Source of the DNA: Pseudarthrobacter polychromogenes
Lineage (GTDB): Bacteria > Actinomycetota > Actinomycetes > Actinomycetales > Micrococcaceae
DNA length: 64,000 nucleotides
Assembly (NCBI RefSeq): GCF_014644495.1
Contig: NZ_BMKU01000004.1
Span: 1,026 to 65,025, forward strand
Reading direction: 5' to 3'
The translations under genes and the position numbers were made by a program. The notes under the pieces were generated by a model. The model ran no database searches and was not told the DNA's origin. It saw only the letters and a list, made by a program, of their open reading frames with translations. Every line of letters starts with the position of its first letter. Positions within the stretch are counted from its first letter, which is position 1. Shown one piece after another: positions 17,684 to 25,748 of the stretch.

Positions 17684-18589
17684 TCATCCCTTCGTCGCCC
17701 CGCTTTCAAGTCCCTGGATCATGGCCTTGTTGAGCACCAGGAACACCAGCAGCAGGGGGGTGATGGTCACGCACACGGCGGCGAACGTTGCCGTCCAGTC
17801 CACCTTGCCCATGGCGCCGATGTAGTTCTGCAGGCCCAGCGGAATGGTCTTCAGGTCCTCGGACAGGACGAAGGTGTTGGCGAAAATGAAGTCGTTCCAG
17901 ATGAAGATGCTGTTCACCAGGACCACAGTCACCACGGTGTTCAGGGACAGCGGCATGGTGATCAGCCCGAAGATCCGGTACGGACCCGCGCCGTCCAGGG
18001 ACGCTGCCTCGTACGTTTCCTTGGGGATGTACTCGTAGAACGAGCAGAACAGGTAGATGGCCATGGGCAGCGAGAACCCCGCCAGCGGGATGATCATGGA
18101 CAGGTAGGTGTCCAGCAGGTTCACCGCAGCGTAATCGATGAACAGCGGGACCAGGGCGATCTGCACCGGGACGATGATGCCGATCAGGAACAGCCCGCGG
18201 ACCAGCTTGCTGAGCCGGAACCCCAGCACCTGGATGGCGTAGGCGGCCATCATGCCCAGCAGGACGATCAGGATGTTCGCCCCCATGGTGACGATGAAGC
18301 TGTTCAGGATGTTCCGCCCCAGGTCGCCCGTTTCGAAGGCCCTGGCATAGTTCTCCCACGTCAGGGAGCTGGGCAGGGCAAAGGGATCTCCGGTGGCAAA
18401 GTCCTGTTCCGTACGGAGGCTGGTCAGGAACAGCCACGCCAGCGGGTAAACCTGCACGATCACGATGAGCATGATCAGCACGCGGGACAGCGTCCGGAAC
18501 AGGTCGGGCCTGCGCCGGCGGCGCTTTCCGGACGGCCGGACAGGTACGACGGCGGCGGGCGGGGTGGGCGGGGCTGTTTGGGTGATCAT
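17684..18589 (-). CDS. Carbohydrate ABC transporter permease (MalG/LacG type)
   Basis: A 301-residue inner-membrane permease of the binding-protein-dependent CUT1 sugar class. A basic N-terminus (GKRRRRRPDLFR) precedes the first helix (LIMLIVIVQVYPLAWLFLTSLR); the conserved cytoplasmic EAA loop reads ETYEAASLDGAGPYRIFGLITMP. I start at 18589 (MITQTAPP), whose ATGA overlaps the stop of the partner permease; the frame stays open further upstream but inside that gene. The ATPase subunit is not in the cluster, as is common where one shared MsiK-type ATPase serves several importers. It pairs with the permease at 18586-19482 and the binding protein at 19569-20903, predicted to import the levan breakdown product. 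Confidence 0.93.
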   Translation of the reverse strand: MITQTAPPTPPAAVVPVRPSGKRRRRRPDLFRTLSRVLIMLIVIVQVYPLAWLFLTSLRTEQDFATGDPFALPSSLTWENYARAFETGDLGRNILNSFIVTMGANILIVLLGMMAAYAIQVLGFRLSKLVRGLFLIGIIVPVQIALVPLFIDYAAVNLLDTYLSMIIPLAGFSLPMAIYLFCSFYEYIPKETYEAASLDGAGPYRIFGLITMPLSLNTVVTVVLVNSIFIWNDFIFANTFVLSEDLKTIPLGLQNYIGAMGKVDWTATFAAVCVTITPLLLVFLVLNKAMIQGLESGATKG

Positions 18590-19482
18590 GCGTCTGCCTT
18601 CCGCTTCAGCAGGAAAAGGATGAGGCCGACGGCGACGAGGCACTCCACCACGATGAACACCGAGATGGTGCTGGCGTAGCCGAAGTCCGTGCTGGTGAAC
18701 GCCGTCTTGTACATGTACGTGGTGAGCAGTTCCGAGGACTGCCCGGGGCCGCCGTTGGTCATCAGGTAGGGGATGTCGAAGCCGCGCAGGCCGTAGGTGG
18801 TGGCCATGATGGTGGTGGTGATCCACACCGGGCGGATGTACGGGAAGCGGATCTTGGTGAACAGCGTCCACCGGGACGCGCCATCCAGGACGGCGGCCTC
18901 CTCAAGCTCCTTGGGCACCGCGAGCAGGGCCGCGTAGATGATGAGCATGTACAGCCCGGTGAAACGCCAGCCCTCCGGCGCGGACACCGCCGCAAGGACC
19001 GTGTTGACGTCCGAGAGCCACGGCCGCTCCAGGCTGCCGAGGCCCATCCAGTGGAACAGCTGGTTGAGCAGGCCCACGGGCTCCAGGGAGTAGATCCGCA
19101 CGAAGAGGAAGGCGATGGCCACGGTGGAGATGACAGCCGGCAGCAGGTAGAGGGTCTTGATCAGCTCACGTCCGCGGCGGAGCGAGGTGAGGAGGCTGGC
19201 CACCACCAGGGCGCCGCCGAGCTGCAGGACCAGGCAGATGGCCAGGTAGACGAGGGCGTTCAGGAACGCCCGCCAGAAGATATCGTCGGCGACGAACATC
19301 CGAACATAGTTGTCCACGCCCACGAACTCCATGTCGCTGATGCCGTTCCAGGAAAAGAAGCTCAGGAACAGGGACTGGAGGATGGGAAAGAGGACTGCTG
19401 CGCCGTAAAGGAGCAGCGGTGGAAGCAGGAAGACCAGGACCGAGGTCCGTGACCTGTTGGGCAGCATCCTGTTGGATTGCAT
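18586..19482 (-). CDS. Sugar ABC transporter permease (MalF/LacF type)
   Basis: A 298-residue membrane permease, partner of the downstream one. It opens with SVLVFLLPPLLLYGAAVLFPILQSLFLSFFSWNG split over the first helix and loop, and its EAA loop reads ELEEAAVLDGASRWTLFTKIRFPYIRP. The start ATG at 19482 has AAAGG upstream. A strong hairpin (19507-19542) lies between it and the binding-protein gene, likely lowering permease relative to binding-protein expression. The stop overlaps the next permease by 4 bp. Confidence 0.93.
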   Translation of the reverse strand: MQSNRMLPNRSRTSVLVFLLPPLLLYGAAVLFPILQSLFLSFFSWNGISDMEFVGVDNYVRMFVADDIFWRAFLNALVYLAICLVLQLGGALVVASLLTSLRRGRELIKTLYLLPAVISTVAIAFLFVRIYSLEPVGLLNQLFHWMGLGSLERPWLSDVNTVLAAVSAPEGWRFTGLYMLIIYAALLAVPKELEEAAVLDGASRWTLFTKIRFPYIRPVWITTTIMATTYGLRGFDIPYLMTNGGPGQSSELLTTYMYKTAFTSTDFGYASTISVFIVVECLVAVGLILFLLKRKADA

Positions 19483-19506
19483 GGCGGGGCCTTTCGGGGC
19501 CTTGCG

Positions 19507-19542
19507 GGCGGGGGAGCGCTTTCGCTTGTGCGCTCCCCCGCC
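19507..19542 (-). terminator. Intra-operon hairpin downstream of the solute-binding protein gene
   Basis: GGCGGGGGAGCGC (19507-19519) pairs perfectly with GCGCTCCCCCGCC (19530-19542) across a 10-nt loop. It sits 27 bp past the binding-protein stop and 25 bp before the permease start, without a U-tract. This placement is typical of mRNA-stabilising or partial-termination hairpins that make binding protein in excess of permeases. Confidence 0.7.
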
Positions 19543-19568
19543 GCGTTGGTTTCGTGGGGAAGCAGTGC

Positions 19569-20903
19569 CTACTTGAAGAACTTGGGGGCGTTCTGCGCGA
19601 TGGCCTTGTCCATGGTTTCGGTGAACTGCTCAGGCGTGATGTTGCCCTGCACCAGCAGCACCAGCTCCTGCTGCAGCCGTCCGTTGGTGGTCGGGTCCAG
19701 CTGCGTGTCCCACGGCATGGCCTGCTTGGAACCGAGGCCGTCGGCCTGGTCCAGGGCCTTCTGGTACAGCGGCGTGGCATTGGCCGGAACAACGGTTTCG
19801 ACGTCGGTGGTGGGGGACAGTGCCCCGGTGGCGGCATATTCAGCGGGGTACTTTTCCAGGGCGAACTTGAGGAAGTCGCTCACCAGGGGATCGTAGGTTG
19901 TGGCGTTCACGGCCATGCCGATGCCGGACGGGGACACGAACTCGTTGGCCGCCGTCACGGACCCCGCGGTGGTGGGAAGGGTGAAGAAGTCGATGTCGTT
20001 GCGGACAGCCGGGTCCAGCTTGTCCGTGGCCAGGCTGGGCAGTTCCCACGTGCCGATGTTGTACATGGCTGCCTGTCCGGAGGTGAACTGGTTTTGCGCG
20101 TCCGAGTAGCCCTGGGCGGAGAAGCCGTCCTGGAAGCACTTGGCCTTGCCCAGTTCCGCCATCCAGTTCAGGGTCTTCTGGCCGGCGGGATCGCTGAACT
20201 TCGCTTCGCCCTTCTTCAGTTTCTGGACGAACTCGGGGCCTGCTTCGCGGAACGGCTGGTAGGCGATGTAGCGCTCCAGGGGCCACTGGTCCTGGCCGTC
20301 GATGGCAATGGGGGTGATGCCGGCGCTGCGCAGGGCGGTGCACATGGCCGGGATGTCATCGAGCGATGTTGGCACCGCCACGCCGGCCTTCTCCAGCAGT
20401 GCCTTGTTGTACCAGATGAATTCCAGCTCGAACTGGAAGGGGATCATGTACAGGGACCCGTCGTCGAAGCGCTGGTAGTCCAGCGCGCCCGGACGGTAGT
20501 TGTCGTAGATATCCAGTGACTCCAGCAGCTTCTCGGCGTCCACCATCTTGCCCTGCTTGGCCAACTGCTGGGCGAAGGGCGTTGCGTCCGTATCGAACAG
20601 TTCCGGCAGCTTGTTGGCTGCCGCCAGGGTCTCGAGTTTCTGGATGTAGGAGGGCCGGTCCGGGGTGGTGATCAGGTTGAGCTCAAAGCCCGGGTGGTCC
20701 TTGGCGTAGTCGTCGGCGAGCTTCTTCATGATGTTGATGACCGCGCCGTCGGCAGGGCGGGAGAGCAGCCACGAGATCTCGCGGGCCTTGATCTCGCCGG
20801 TGGGGCTGACGTTGGACGGGTCGGTGGAACTCGCGCCCCCGCAGGCTGTCAGGGCCAGGGCGGTAACGGCTGCGGCTGCGGCAGCGCGGAACATGTTCTT
20901 CAT
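19569..20903 (-). CDS. Extracellular sugar-binding lipoprotein of ABC transporter
   Basis: A 444-residue solute-binding protein of the CUT1 type. MKNMFRAAAAAAVTALALTACGGAS is a lipoprotein signal (split at LTAC, Cys near 21), so it is anchored outside the membrane. Later segments such as IDGQDQWPLERYIAYQPF and FTSGQAAMYNIGTWELP are typical of oligosaccharide binding proteins. I start at 20903 because AGGGAG lies 10 bp upstream; a TTG at 20912 would be too close. It lies 48 bp downstream of the cytoplasmic GH32 gene in the same direction. With levan fructotransferase next door, the predicted ligand is difructose anhydride IV or short fructans; this is inference. Confidence 0.92.
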   Translation of the reverse strand: MKNMFRAAAAAAVTALALTACGGASSTDPSNVSPTGEIKAREISWLLSRPADGAVINIMKKLADDYAKDHPGFELNLITTPDRPSYIQKLETLAAANKLPELFDTDATPFAQQLAKQGKMVDAEKLLESLDIYDNYRPGALDYQRFDDGSLYMIPFQFELEFIWYNKALLEKAGVAVPTSLDDIPAMCTALRSAGITPIAIDGQDQWPLERYIAYQPFREAGPEFVQKLKKGEAKFSDPAGQKTLNWMAELGKAKCFQDGFSAQGYSDAQNQFTSGQAAMYNIGTWELPSLATDKLDPAVRNDIDFFTLPTTAGSVTAANEFVSPSGIGMAVNATTYDPLVSDFLKFALEKYPAEYAATGALSPTTDVETVVPANATPLYQKALDQADGLGSKQAMPWDTQLDPTTNGRLQQELVLLVQGNITPEQFTETMDKAIAQNAPKFFK

Positions 20904-20951
20904 ATGGGTCAATCTCCCTTGATTGGAACGGAGGATGGGTGTTGGGGGTAT

Positions 20952-22388
20952 TCAGTTGTCGGTGCGCTTGCGTACTTCGAAATCCGTGACGGTCACGGTG
21001 CCCTCGCCGGCGAACACGCCTATTCCGCCGGCGGGGAGGTCGTAGATGCGGGTGCTGAGGGCCACCTGGCGGTCCACGACGGCGACGCACAGGTCGCCGT
21101 CCACCACCACTTCCAGCGTGTGGCTGCCGGGGGAGAGGTCGCAGGGGCGTTCCAGTTCGACGGCGTAGGGAACGTCGCCCGAGACATGCCACTGGGCTTC
21201 CCCGGTGATGGTCCGGGGCCACCGGTCGAACACCAGGCGTCCGCGCTTCGGTTCGAGGCGGAGGACGTAGGAGTGGTCGCCGTCCGGGCTGGAGCGCAGC
21301 AGGAGCCCGCATTCCGTGGTGCCCGGCTGGATGTCCAGCACCGCTTTGGCATAGAACTGCGTGGGCAGGTCGTGTGCTGCGACGGCGGCGCTGTAGGAGT
21401 CCGGTACGTCCAGCCGGATGGGCAGCGGGCTCTCCAGTTCCAGCGGGATACCGTCCCAAAAGCTGTCCACAAGCTCGTCCGCGAGGCCGAATGCCAACGT
21501 CCCGTCGGGGTTCTGCCGTGCCTCCAGGACGGACATGGTGCCCGCCCACTGCCACGCGCCGTCGTCGCGATTGCCTTCCTTGCTGGCAATCCAGCCGAAG
21601 AAGAACCGCCGGCCGTCCCGCTCCGCCGTCTTGGAGGCGTAGAACGCGCGCCCGTCGATGCTGTCCAGGTCCGGAACTGTCCACGGCCCCGTGGGGCTCT
21701 TGGCCATCCGGTACCGGGTGGTGAACGTTTCGGAAAACTCGGAGTAGACCATGTACCACCAGCCGCCCCACTCGAACACGTCAGGGCATTCATGCGTGAT
21801 GTACCTGCGGGGATCCCAGAACGGGTCCGTGTGCTCCCACGTCATCAGGTCAGTGGAAACGCACTGGGCGATGACCCCGCGGCGGCGTTCGGGACCGTCG
21901 GAGTGCCGGGCCGCCAGGAGCATCCGCCACAGGCCGGCCGCCTCGTCACCGAAGACGAAGGGGTCCCGCCAGTCCGCTGACTCGTAGCCGTCCGGTGCGC
22001 CGAAGGTAAGCTCCGGGTGCTTGACCCATGTGTTCATGCCGTCCGTGCTGGTGGCGTGCATGACCAGTTGCAGGGGCAGGCCGTCCGTCCCGAGGTTGCC
22101 CGGGTTCTGCCCCGTGTAGAACAGGTGGTGGACGCCTGAGTCGTCAGCAACGACGCTGCCTGTGTAGCAGTTGAAGTCCAGGTCTTCCGTGGTTCCGTGG
22201 GGGAGGGCCACCCCGTGGTCCTGGAACTGGGTGAGGTCCTTGGTGGTCACCAGGTTCCAGGCTGTTCCGGGCTTCGGGTCGGCGCGGACCTCGTGAAGGT
22301 AGAAAAGCCAGAACTCCCCGTCCTTCTGGAAAGGGATAAGGTCGCCAACCCATGCATCGGCGGGCTGGAAGAAGACTGGGTAGCTCAT
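20952..22388 (-). CDS. Cytoplasmic GH32 enzyme, candidate DFA IV hydrolase/beta-fructosidase
   Basis: A 478-residue GH32-fold protein without a signal peptide. Recognisable catalytic blocks are the nucleophile region AWVGDLIPF (Asp16, replacing the usual WMNDPNG), WRDPFVF (Asp142) and ECPDVFEW (Glu200), followed by a C-terminal beta-sandwich (about 330-475) ending LPAGGIGVFAGEGTVTVTDFEV. The altered nucleophile loop sets it apart from ordinary sucrases and levanases. It precedes the ABC transporter genes and is divergent from the secreted levan fructotransferase. I infer that it opens the imported difructose dianhydride (DFA IV) or short levan oligosaccharides to fructose inside the cell. No strong ribosome binding site is visible before the ATG. 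Confidence 0.8.
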   Translation of the reverse strand: MSYPVFFQPADAWVGDLIPFQKDGEFWLFYLHEVRADPKPGTAWNLVTTKDLTQFQDHGVALPHGTTEDLDFNCYTGSVVADDSGVHHLFYTGQNPGNLGTDGLPLQLVMHATSTDGMNTWVKHPELTFGAPDGYESADWRDPFVFGDEAAGLWRMLLAARHSDGPERRRGVIAQCVSTDLMTWEHTDPFWDPRRYITHECPDVFEWGGWWYMVYSEFSETFTTRYRMAKSPTGPWTVPDLDSIDGRAFYASKTAERDGRRFFFGWIASKEGNRDDGAWQWAGTMSVLEARQNPDGTLAFGLADELVDSFWDGIPLELESPLPIRLDVPDSYSAAVAAHDLPTQFYAKAVLDIQPGTTECGLLLRSSPDGDHSYVLRLEPKRGRLVFDRWPRTITGEAQWHVSGDVPYAVELERPCDLSPGSHTLEVVVDGDLCVAVVDRQVALSTRIYDLPAGGIGVFAGEGTVTVTDFEVRKRTDN

Positions 22389-22410
22389 CGGCGTTGATGT
22401 CCATTTCTGC

Positions 22411-22578
22411 TAAAGCGTTTGATCACCATGAAGCTAGCGTGAAATGGATCACTGATCAAGCGTTTTAGCAAAAATTATTCCGAACGTTCTTTTCGTTGGT
22501 TTGAGGCGTGAACCACTTTCGCTGAAACGCTTGACCGCAGGATTATGGCTCGGTATGTTCTTCTGCTAAAGCGCTTAA
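22411..22578. promoter_or_regulatory. Four LacI-type operators between the GH32 and levan fructotransferase genes
   Basis: Four near-palindromes share the core AARCGNTT: TAAAGCGTTTGA (22411-22422), TCAAGCGTTTTA (22456-22467), TGAAACGCTTGA (22523-22534) and TAAAGCGCTTAA (22567-22578). Several are extended by flanking TGC/GCA or GATC. This matches the generic LacI/GalR operator form. Two lie close to the GH32 start and two close to the lftA start, as expected for repression of both directions, possibly with looping. The LacI protein at 16557-17645 is the likely binder. Confidence 0.8.
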
Positions 22579-22666
22579 GCAGCCGGTGATCCGATCAGCG
22601 AACCACCGAAGGTTCCGTCACCCCGGGCGCCAGGCGGAGCAGCCGCCCCCTGAGAGGAAGTCAACG

Positions 22667-24238
22667 ATGACACATGCCTTTTCCCGTCGCCACGTCCTGC
22701 AAGGCACCGGAGCAGGAGCACTCGCCCTGTTCGCGTGCGGCGCCGGCGCCAGCGCCGCATCGGCCGCACCGGCCCGGGCGGCGCAGGGCTCACAGCGGGC
22801 CGTCTACCACATGACGCCGCCGTCCGGCTGGCTGTGCGACCCGCAACGTCCGGTATTCCTTGACGGCAAGTACCACCTCTACTACCTGCACTCCACGCAG
22901 AACAACGGCCAGGGCGGCTGGGACCACGCCACCACGGCAGATGGCGTGGCGTTCGCCCATCACGGCGATGCCCTGCCGCTGCAGCCCGACTTCCCCGTGT
23001 GGTCCGGATCGGCGGTGGTGGACACCTCCAACACGGCGGGCTTCGGCGCGGGGGCGGTCGTGGTCCTTGCCACGCAGCCCACTGGCGGCATCCGCAAGTA
23101 CCAGGAGCAGTACCTGTACTGGTCAACAGACGGCGGCTACACGTTTACTGCGCTGCCGGACCCGGTCATCGTGAACACGGACGGCAGGGCCGCCACCACG
23201 CAGGCGGAAATCGACAACGCCGAATGGTTCCGGGACCCGAAAATCCACTGGGATGCCGTGCGCAACGAGTGGGTCTGCGTGATCGGCCGGGCCCGGTATG
23301 CGGCCTTCTATACGTCCGCAAACCTGCGCGACTGGCACCTGAAGCGCAACTTCGACTTCCCCAACCCCGCGCTGGGCGGCATCGAATGCCCCGACCTCTT
23401 TGAGATGACGGCCGACGACGGCACCAGCCACTGGGTGCTCGGTGCCAGCATGGACGCCTACAGCATCGGGCTGCCCATGACTTACGCCTACTGGACGGGC
23501 ACCTGGGACGGGGAGCAGTTCCTCGCTGACGACGTCAGCAATCCGCAGTGGCTGGACTGGGGCTGGGACTGGTACGGAGCGGTGACATGGCCGGCTGCAG
23601 AGGCGCCCGCAACGCGGCGGTACGCGATTGGCTGGATGAACAACTGGAAGTACGCCGCCCGCGAGGTGCCCACCGACGCGTCCGACGGGTACAACGGGCA
23701 GAACTCGATCGTGCGGGAGCTGCGCCTGGAGCGCCAGGGCGGCGGCTGGTACAGCTTGCTCAGCAGTCCCGTCACGGCGCTCTCGAACTACGCCGGCTCC
23801 ACCACCGCGTTCCCGGACCGGACGGTTAACGGCAGCGATGTCCTGCCGTGGCGCGGCCGCGCCTACGAGCTGGAGCTCGACATCTCCTGGGATGCCGCCG
23901 CGAACATCGGAGTCTCGGTGGGCCGCTCCGCCGACGGCGCCCGGCACACAAACATTGGTAAGTACGGCAGCGAGCTGTACGTGGACCGTGCGCCCTCGGA
24001 CCTTGCCGGCTACTCGCTGGTCCCGTATACCCGCGCGGCAGCGCCCATCGACGCCGCCGCACGATCGGTCCACCTGCGCATTCTCGTTGATACCCAAAGC
24101 ATCGAGGTGTTCGTCAACGCCGGCCACACTGTGCTCTCGCAGCAGGTGCACTTCGCCGACGGCGACACCGGGATCTCCTTCTACACCGACGGAGGGCCTG
24201 CAACCTTTTCCGGCATCACCATCCGGTCCTTCCAGTAG
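22667..24238 (+). CDS. lftA: Secreted levan fructotransferase (DFA IV-forming)
   Basis: A 523-residue GH32 enzyme. A Tat signal is present (SRRHVLQGTGAGALALFACG, residues 6-25, cleavage probably near 40). Catalytic blocks are WLCDPQ (Asp58), FRDPKIHW (Asp190) and IECPDLFE (Glu240). The opening VYHMTPPSGWLCDPQRPV and the stretch GLPMTYAYWTGTWDGEQF are, from memory, nearly those of Arthrobacter levan fructotransferase, which converts levan into di-D-fructose 2,6':2',6-dianhydride. The ATG at 22667 has GAGAGGAAG upstream; the frame is open to 22586 but lacks a good start there. It is regulated with the divergent GH32/transporter operon. An exo-levanase is the alternative call. Confidence 0.88.
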   Translation: MTHAFSRRHVLQGTGAGALALFACGAGASAASAAPARAAQGSQRAVYHMTPPSGWLCDPQRPVFLDGKYHLYYLHSTQNNGQGGWDHATTADGVAFAHHGDALPLQPDFPVWSGSAVVDTSNTAGFGAGAVVVLATQPTGGIRKYQEQYLYWSTDGGYTFTALPDPVIVNTDGRAATTQAEIDNAEWFRDPKIHWDAVRNEWVCVIGRARYAAFYTSANLRDWHLKRNFDFPNPALGGIECPDLFEMTADDGTSHWVLGASMDAYSIGLPMTYAYWTGTWDGEQFLADDVSNPQWLDWGWDWYGAVTWPAAEAPATRRYAIGWMNNWKYAAREVPTDASDGYNGQNSIVRELRLERQGGGWYSLLSSPVTALSNYAGSTTAFPDRTVNGSDVLPWRGRAYELELDISWDAAANIGVSVGRSADGARHTNIGKYGSELYVDRAPSDLAGYSLVPYTRAAAPIDAAARSVHLRILVDTQSIEVFVNAGHTVLSQQVHFADGDTGISFYTDGGPATFSGITIRSFQ

Positions 24239-24252
24239 CCGGCCACGCGAAG

Positions 24253-24284
24253 CGGCGGCCCCCATGCATCGGTGGGGGCCGCCG
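24253..24284. terminator. Hairpin between convergent lftA and hxlA
   Basis: CGGCGGCCCCCA (24253-24264) pairs perfectly with TGGGGGCCGCCG (24273-24284) over an 8-nt loop, just after lftA and before the end of hxlA. There is no long U-tract on either strand, but location suggests a bidirectional terminator. Confidence 0.65.
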
Positions 24285-24333
24285 TCGGCATTATTCAGCA
24301 GCCGGCGGTGAAATCAGCGGCCGGCAGGAAGGA

Positions 24334-24957
24334 TCAGATGATGGCAGTCTTCAGTTCCTTGGCCGCCAGGGCGGGGTCCTTGGCGCTGTAGATGGAACCG
24401 CCCACAACGGCCACGTCCGCGCCGGCGCGCTGCACGGCCCCGATGGTGGAGATGTTCACGCCGCCGGCCACGGAGAAGGGCACGCGTGCTTTTTCTCCGG
24501 CGCCCAGCAGGACGTCCAGGTTGTAGCCGGGCAGCGCCTGCTCGTCCAGGCCGGCATGGAACTCGATGAACTGGGCACCCAGCGCCCGGGCTTCCTTGGC
24601 GCGGGACACCTTGTCCGCAACGCCGATCAGGTCCACCACCACGCCCTTGTTGTGCGCGTTGGCGGCTTTGACGGCACCGGCGATGGTGGAGTCGTCCGCG
24701 CTGCCCAGGACGGACACGAGGTCCGCGCCCGCGTTGAAGGCGATTTCGGCCTCGAGTTCGCCGGCGTCCATGGTCTTCATGTCCGCGAAGACAATCTTGT
24801 CCGGGTGGGCGGTCTTGATGGCGGTTACGGCGGAGAGCCCCGCGTTCTTGATCAGCGGGGTGCCGAGTTCGATGATGTCCACGGACTCGGCAACCTTGCC
24901 GGCCAGGTCCAGTGCGGCCTCGAGGGTGAGGACATCCATGGCTACTTGCAGTTTCAT
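24334..24957 (-). CDS. hxlA: 3-hexulose-6-phosphate synthase
   Basis: Condenses formaldehyde with ribulose 5-phosphate to hexulose 6-phosphate, the first step of ribulose monophosphate fixation. The 207-residue protein is a TIM-barrel of the orotidine-phosphate-decarboxylase superfamily: MKLQVAMDVLTLEAAL, ESVDIIELGTPLIKN, KIVFADMKTMDAGELE (catalytic DMK) and VAGGVNISTIGAV near the phosphate site. It lies 57 bp downstream of hxlB in the same direction. The context (glycine betaine and sarcosine demethylation) supplies the formaldehyde, so the role is detoxification plus carbon recovery rather than methylotrophy. Confidence 0.95.
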   Translation of the reverse strand: MKLQVAMDVLTLEAALDLAGKVAESVDIIELGTPLIKNAGLSAVTAIKTAHPDKIVFADMKTMDAGELEAEIAFNAGADLVSVLGSADDSTIAGAVKAANAHNKGVVVDLIGVADKVSRAKEARALGAQFIEFHAGLDEQALPGYNLDVLLGAGEKARVPFSVAGGVNISTIGAVQRAGADVAVVGGSIYSAKDPALAAKELKTAII

Positions 24958-25014
24958 GTGGGGGTCGCTTTCTGTTGTTTCCTGCGTTTTATGGTGGGGA
25001 AGGGAGCGGGCAAC

Positions 25015-25617
25015 TTACTCGAGGTTTGCGTGCCGCAGCCAGAGGTCCTCGGCGGCGGATGTGTCCTCGTCCCACAGGCTTTGGAACACCGCCTCGGTGG
25101 TTGCGAACAGCACCTGTTCGAAGAGGCTGCCCGAGTACTGCCGCGTGAGCGCCGAGCCGTGATCCGTCTTCCGGGCGGCAGGGATGATCACGACGGCGGC
25201 AGCAGCGGCCGCCAGCGGGGAACCTTTCGCGGTGGTGTAGGCAGCCACGCGGGCACCGTGGGCGGCTGCGGTTTCCGCGGCTTTGACGACGCCGGCGGTG
25301 CTGCCGGAGCCGGAGGCTGCGAGGAGCAGGTCGCCGGCGCGGATGGCCGGCGCCGTTGTCTCGCCGACCACATGGACCGTCAGTCCCAGGTGCATGAGCC
25401 GCATGGCCGCCATCTTCAGGACCAGGCCGCTGCGGCCGGCGCCGGCCACGAATATCCGGTCCGCCAGCCGAAGTTCGGTCACCAGTGCGGCCACCTCCAA
25501 CGGGTCAACCTGCTCCAATGCTGAGCCGATCTCGCCCAGGACCAGGCCCCGGTTGTGGTGGAAAGCCCGTGCTGTTCCCGTCAGGGCGGCAGGGCCTACT
25601 TCTGTGGTGGCGTTCAT
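25015..25617 (-). CDS. hxlB: 6-phospho-3-hexuloisomerase
   Basis: Isomerises hexulose 6-phosphate to fructose 6-phosphate. The 200-residue SIS-domain protein has RIFVAGAGRSGLVLKMAAMRLMHLG (split around residue 55-75), the sugar-phosphate site ASGSGSTAGVV (about 110) and the family ending SLFEQVLFATTEAVF. It precedes hxlA and is divergent from the LuxR-type sensor. A 19-bp palindrome 93 bp upstream of its start (25701-25719) recurs upstream of mscR, tying the two formaldehyde routes together. Confidence 0.94.
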   Translation of the reverse strand: MNATTEVGPAALTGTARAFHHNRGLVLGEIGSALEQVDPLEVAALVTELRLADRIFVAGAGRSGLVLKMAAMRLMHLGLTVHVVGETTAPAIRAGDLLLAASGSGSTAGVVKAAETAAAHGARVAAYTTAKGSPLAAAAAAVVIIPAARKTDHGSALTRQYSGSLFEQVLFATTEAVFQSLWDEDTSAAEDLWLRHANLE

Positions 25618-25700
25618 GCGTGTACCTCCTTGGACGCTGGTGCCCTTTCATCCTCGCCCGCCCAGGGGGTGGGTGAAACGGCATGATGGGACGGTCCAAC

Positions 25701-25719
25701 CCACCCGAAAGGGTAGGTG
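25701..25719. promoter_or_regulatory. 19-bp palindromic motif shared with the mscR promoter
   Basis: CCACCCGAAAGGGTAGGTG lies in the hxlB/LuxR divergent region, centred about 93 bp from the hxlB start and about 39 bp from the LuxR GTG. It matches 16 of 19 positions of CTACCCAAAAGGGTGGGTG (43340-43358), itself about 89 bp upstream of mscR. ACCC and GGGT half-sites face each other. A related GGGGGTGGGTGAAAC is at 25665-25679. Likely operator for a common formaldehyde regulator. Confidence 0.6.
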
Positions 25720-25748
25720 CATCCTGGCGGCTCACCTACACTGGACAC

